64,000 bases of DNA from Pacificibacter maritimus (GTDB lineage: Bacteria; Pseudomonadota; Alphaproteobacteria; Rhodobacterales; Rhodobacteraceae): contig NZ_RKQK01000003.1 of assembly GCF_003814915.1 (NCBI RefSeq), positions 1 to 64,000 on the forward strand, written 5' to 3'. The position numbers and the translations under genes were made by a program. Shown here piece after piece: positions 63,086 to 64,000 of the stretch (positions are counted from its first letter, which is position 1; the number at the start of each line of letters is the position of its first letter). Below the pieces are notes generated by a model that ran no database searches, was not told the DNA's origin, and was given only the letters and a program-made list of their open reading frames with translations.

Positions 63086-64000
63086 ATGCGCTTTTCTTCG
63101 ATACTGCCAGTCACCGGCGCTTTCGGTGCCGCTGCCATTCTATCCCTTGGGGCTGCCGCGATTGGTGCGAGCGCCATTCAAAACACATCCAAAAGCGCGG
63201 TTGCAGCGCAGTTGGAATTAGAGGGGTTTGATTGGGCCGAAGTTGAAGCAGACGGTCTGCAAGTGATCTTAACTGGCAATGCACCAAACGAAGCCGCACA
63301 GCTTGCAGCCCAACGTGCAGCGGGTCACGTTGTGGATGCCGCGCGTGTGATCAATGTCATGGCCATCGCAGAACAAGATGAAGTGCCAGCCCCACGTTTT
63401 TCCATTGAAATTCTGCGCAACGACCAAGGGATTTCCCTGATCGGTTTGGTGCCAAGCAATTGGGATCGGGAAAATTTTATCGCCACTTTGGAAAAGGCGA
63501 CAAAGGTTTCTGTCACAGATTTGCTAGAACACGCTGATTACGACACCCCAGAAACATGGGGTGCTGTGATGGGTTTTGGTGCGGATGCGATAGAACAATT
63601 GCCCCGTTCTAAAATATCACTGTCTGCCGATAAAGTGACCATAACCGCGCTTGCTGACAGTAAAGAACAAAAAGCCAGATTGGAGCGCATCCTACAGTCT
63701 GACACGCCCTTGGGCGTCACGTCAGAGATCGATATTTCATCGCCTCGCCCTGTTATCACGCCCTTTACAGCCCGATTTTTGATCGACGAAGAGGGCGCGC
63801 GGTTTGACGCCTGTACAGCAGAAACACCACAAGGCCACGCGCGCTTGCTGGCCGCTGCCAAAGCCTTGGGCGAAGAAGACCCGACATGTGTTGTGGGCCT
63901 CGGCGCACCCTCGACATCATGGGCCAGTGCAGTTGAAGCTGGCATGCGTGCCGTAAAAGAATTGGGTGGCGGATCAGTGACATTTACAGATGCAGATGTA
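63086..64000 (+). CDS. OmpA-family protein with BON-like repeats, 5' part only
   Basis: At least 305 codons in frame, cut by the right edge of the window. The N-terminus MRFSSILPVTGAFGAAAILS is a hydrophobic export signal or anchor. The next part has QLELEGFDWAEVEADGLQV and NEAAQLAAQRAAGHVVDAARV, a BON-like alpha/beta module, followed by a second similar module. Further on, a region with TCVVGLGAPSTSWASAVEAG resembles repeats in Rhodobacterales OmpA-family proteins. The OmpA peptidoglycan-binding domain itself would be beyond the edge. The call rests on this partial sequence. Confidence 0.65.
   Translation, partial: MRFSSILPVTGAFGAAAILSLGAAAIGASAIQNTSKSAVAAQLELEGFDWAEVEADGLQVILTGNAPNEAAQLAAQRAAGHVVDAARVINVMAIAEQDEVPAPRFSIEILRNDQGISLIGLVPSNWDRENFIATLEKATKVSVTDLLEHADYDTPETWGAVMGFGADAIEQLPRSKISLSADKVTITALADSKEQKARLERILQSDTPLGVTSEIDISSPRPVITPFTARFLIDEEGARFDACTAETPQGHARLLAAAKALGEEDPTCVVGLGAPSTSWASAVEAGMRAVKELGGGSVTFTDADV

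Noticed and set aside
1-64000. CRISPR arrays, insertion sequences, prophage genes, tRNA or rRNA genes
   Set aside because: No regular spaced repeats, transposase motifs, phage structural genes or cloverleaf/rRNA sequences were recognised.

Overview
The window looks like a piece of the core chromosome of a marine alphaproteobacterium of the order Rhodobacterales (Roseobacter group). The evidence is gene content: an alphaproteobacterial dihydroorotase-like protein that has lost its zinc ligands, a TIGR02302/DUF4175 protein, DUF1244, plant-type glutamate-cysteine ligase, a tiny aa3-oxidase subunit IV, ETF-ubiquinone oxidoreductase, a MJ0042 zinc-ribbon protein, and a D-glutamate cluster (dgcN-dgcA) that is common in this order. 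Base composition is close to even, which is low for the order and may point to a pelagic lineage; the genus cannot be fixed from sequence alone. No insertion sequence, prophage, CRISPR array, tRNA or rRNA gene was recognised inside the window.

Layout. 1-2.9 kb: a possible rRNA-type promoter reading out of the left edge, an Lrp/AsnC regulator with a palindromic candidate operator, mscL, a nu-class glutathione transferase and a hemerythrin-like protein. 2.9-8.3 kb: a translation block on the minus strand, rpmI-rplT-pheS-DUF2513-ASCH-yrhK-pheT, in which three unrelated small genes sit between the two PheRS subunits. 8.4-12.7 kb: pyruvate kinase, an N-formylglutamate amidohydrolase-like protein, DUF1244 and a short RTX calcium-binding protein. 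12.9-15.8 kb: dgcN-dgcA-dat, a D-amino-acid catabolic operon. 15.8-16.65 kb: a mostly non-coding stretch with a strong hairpin (possible small RNA end) and a frameshifted AraC/GyrI-like pseudogene.

16.6-28.4 kb: accA, ftsE-ftsX-plsC (cell division and phospholipid synthesis), a zinc-ribbon membrane protein, a long TIGR02302 membrane protein, argH-LptM-like-lysA (arginine and lysine/peptidoglycan precursor synthesis), a TlpA-like thioredoxin and a PAS protein. 28.7-31.7 kb: an EAL-domain protein and phaA-phaB (polyhydroxybutyrate precursor supply; no phaC here). 31.7-41 kb: a DMT exporter, YdcH, a TrmN6-like methyltransferase, DUF2007, polyprenyl diphosphate synthase, ispE (isoprenoid supply), a TPR protein, ETF-QO, a PAP2-like enzyme and greA.

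41-54.5 kb: a conserved membrane protein, azlCD, a lipoprotein with a possible permuted NlpC-like active site, cytochrome oxidase subunit IV, DUF6173, an MBL-fold hydrolase, a DmdC-like acyl-CoA dehydrogenase, YqgE, a DsbD N-domain-like protein, an RND efflux pair, MoaB and a type 4-like uracil-DNA glycosylase lacking most Fe-S ligands. 55.4-64 kb: pyrB-(membrane protein)-pyrC'-plsY-DUF805, gshA, rsmE, ubiA and the start of an OmpA-family gene cut by the window edge.

The most interesting points are the non-catalytic PyrC' with an unknown membrane protein wedged between it and PyrB, the D-glutamate operon with an added D-amino-acid aminotransferase, the split pheST operon, the divergent PAS/EAL pair, and the decayed regulator plus strong hairpin next to the D-glutamate operon.
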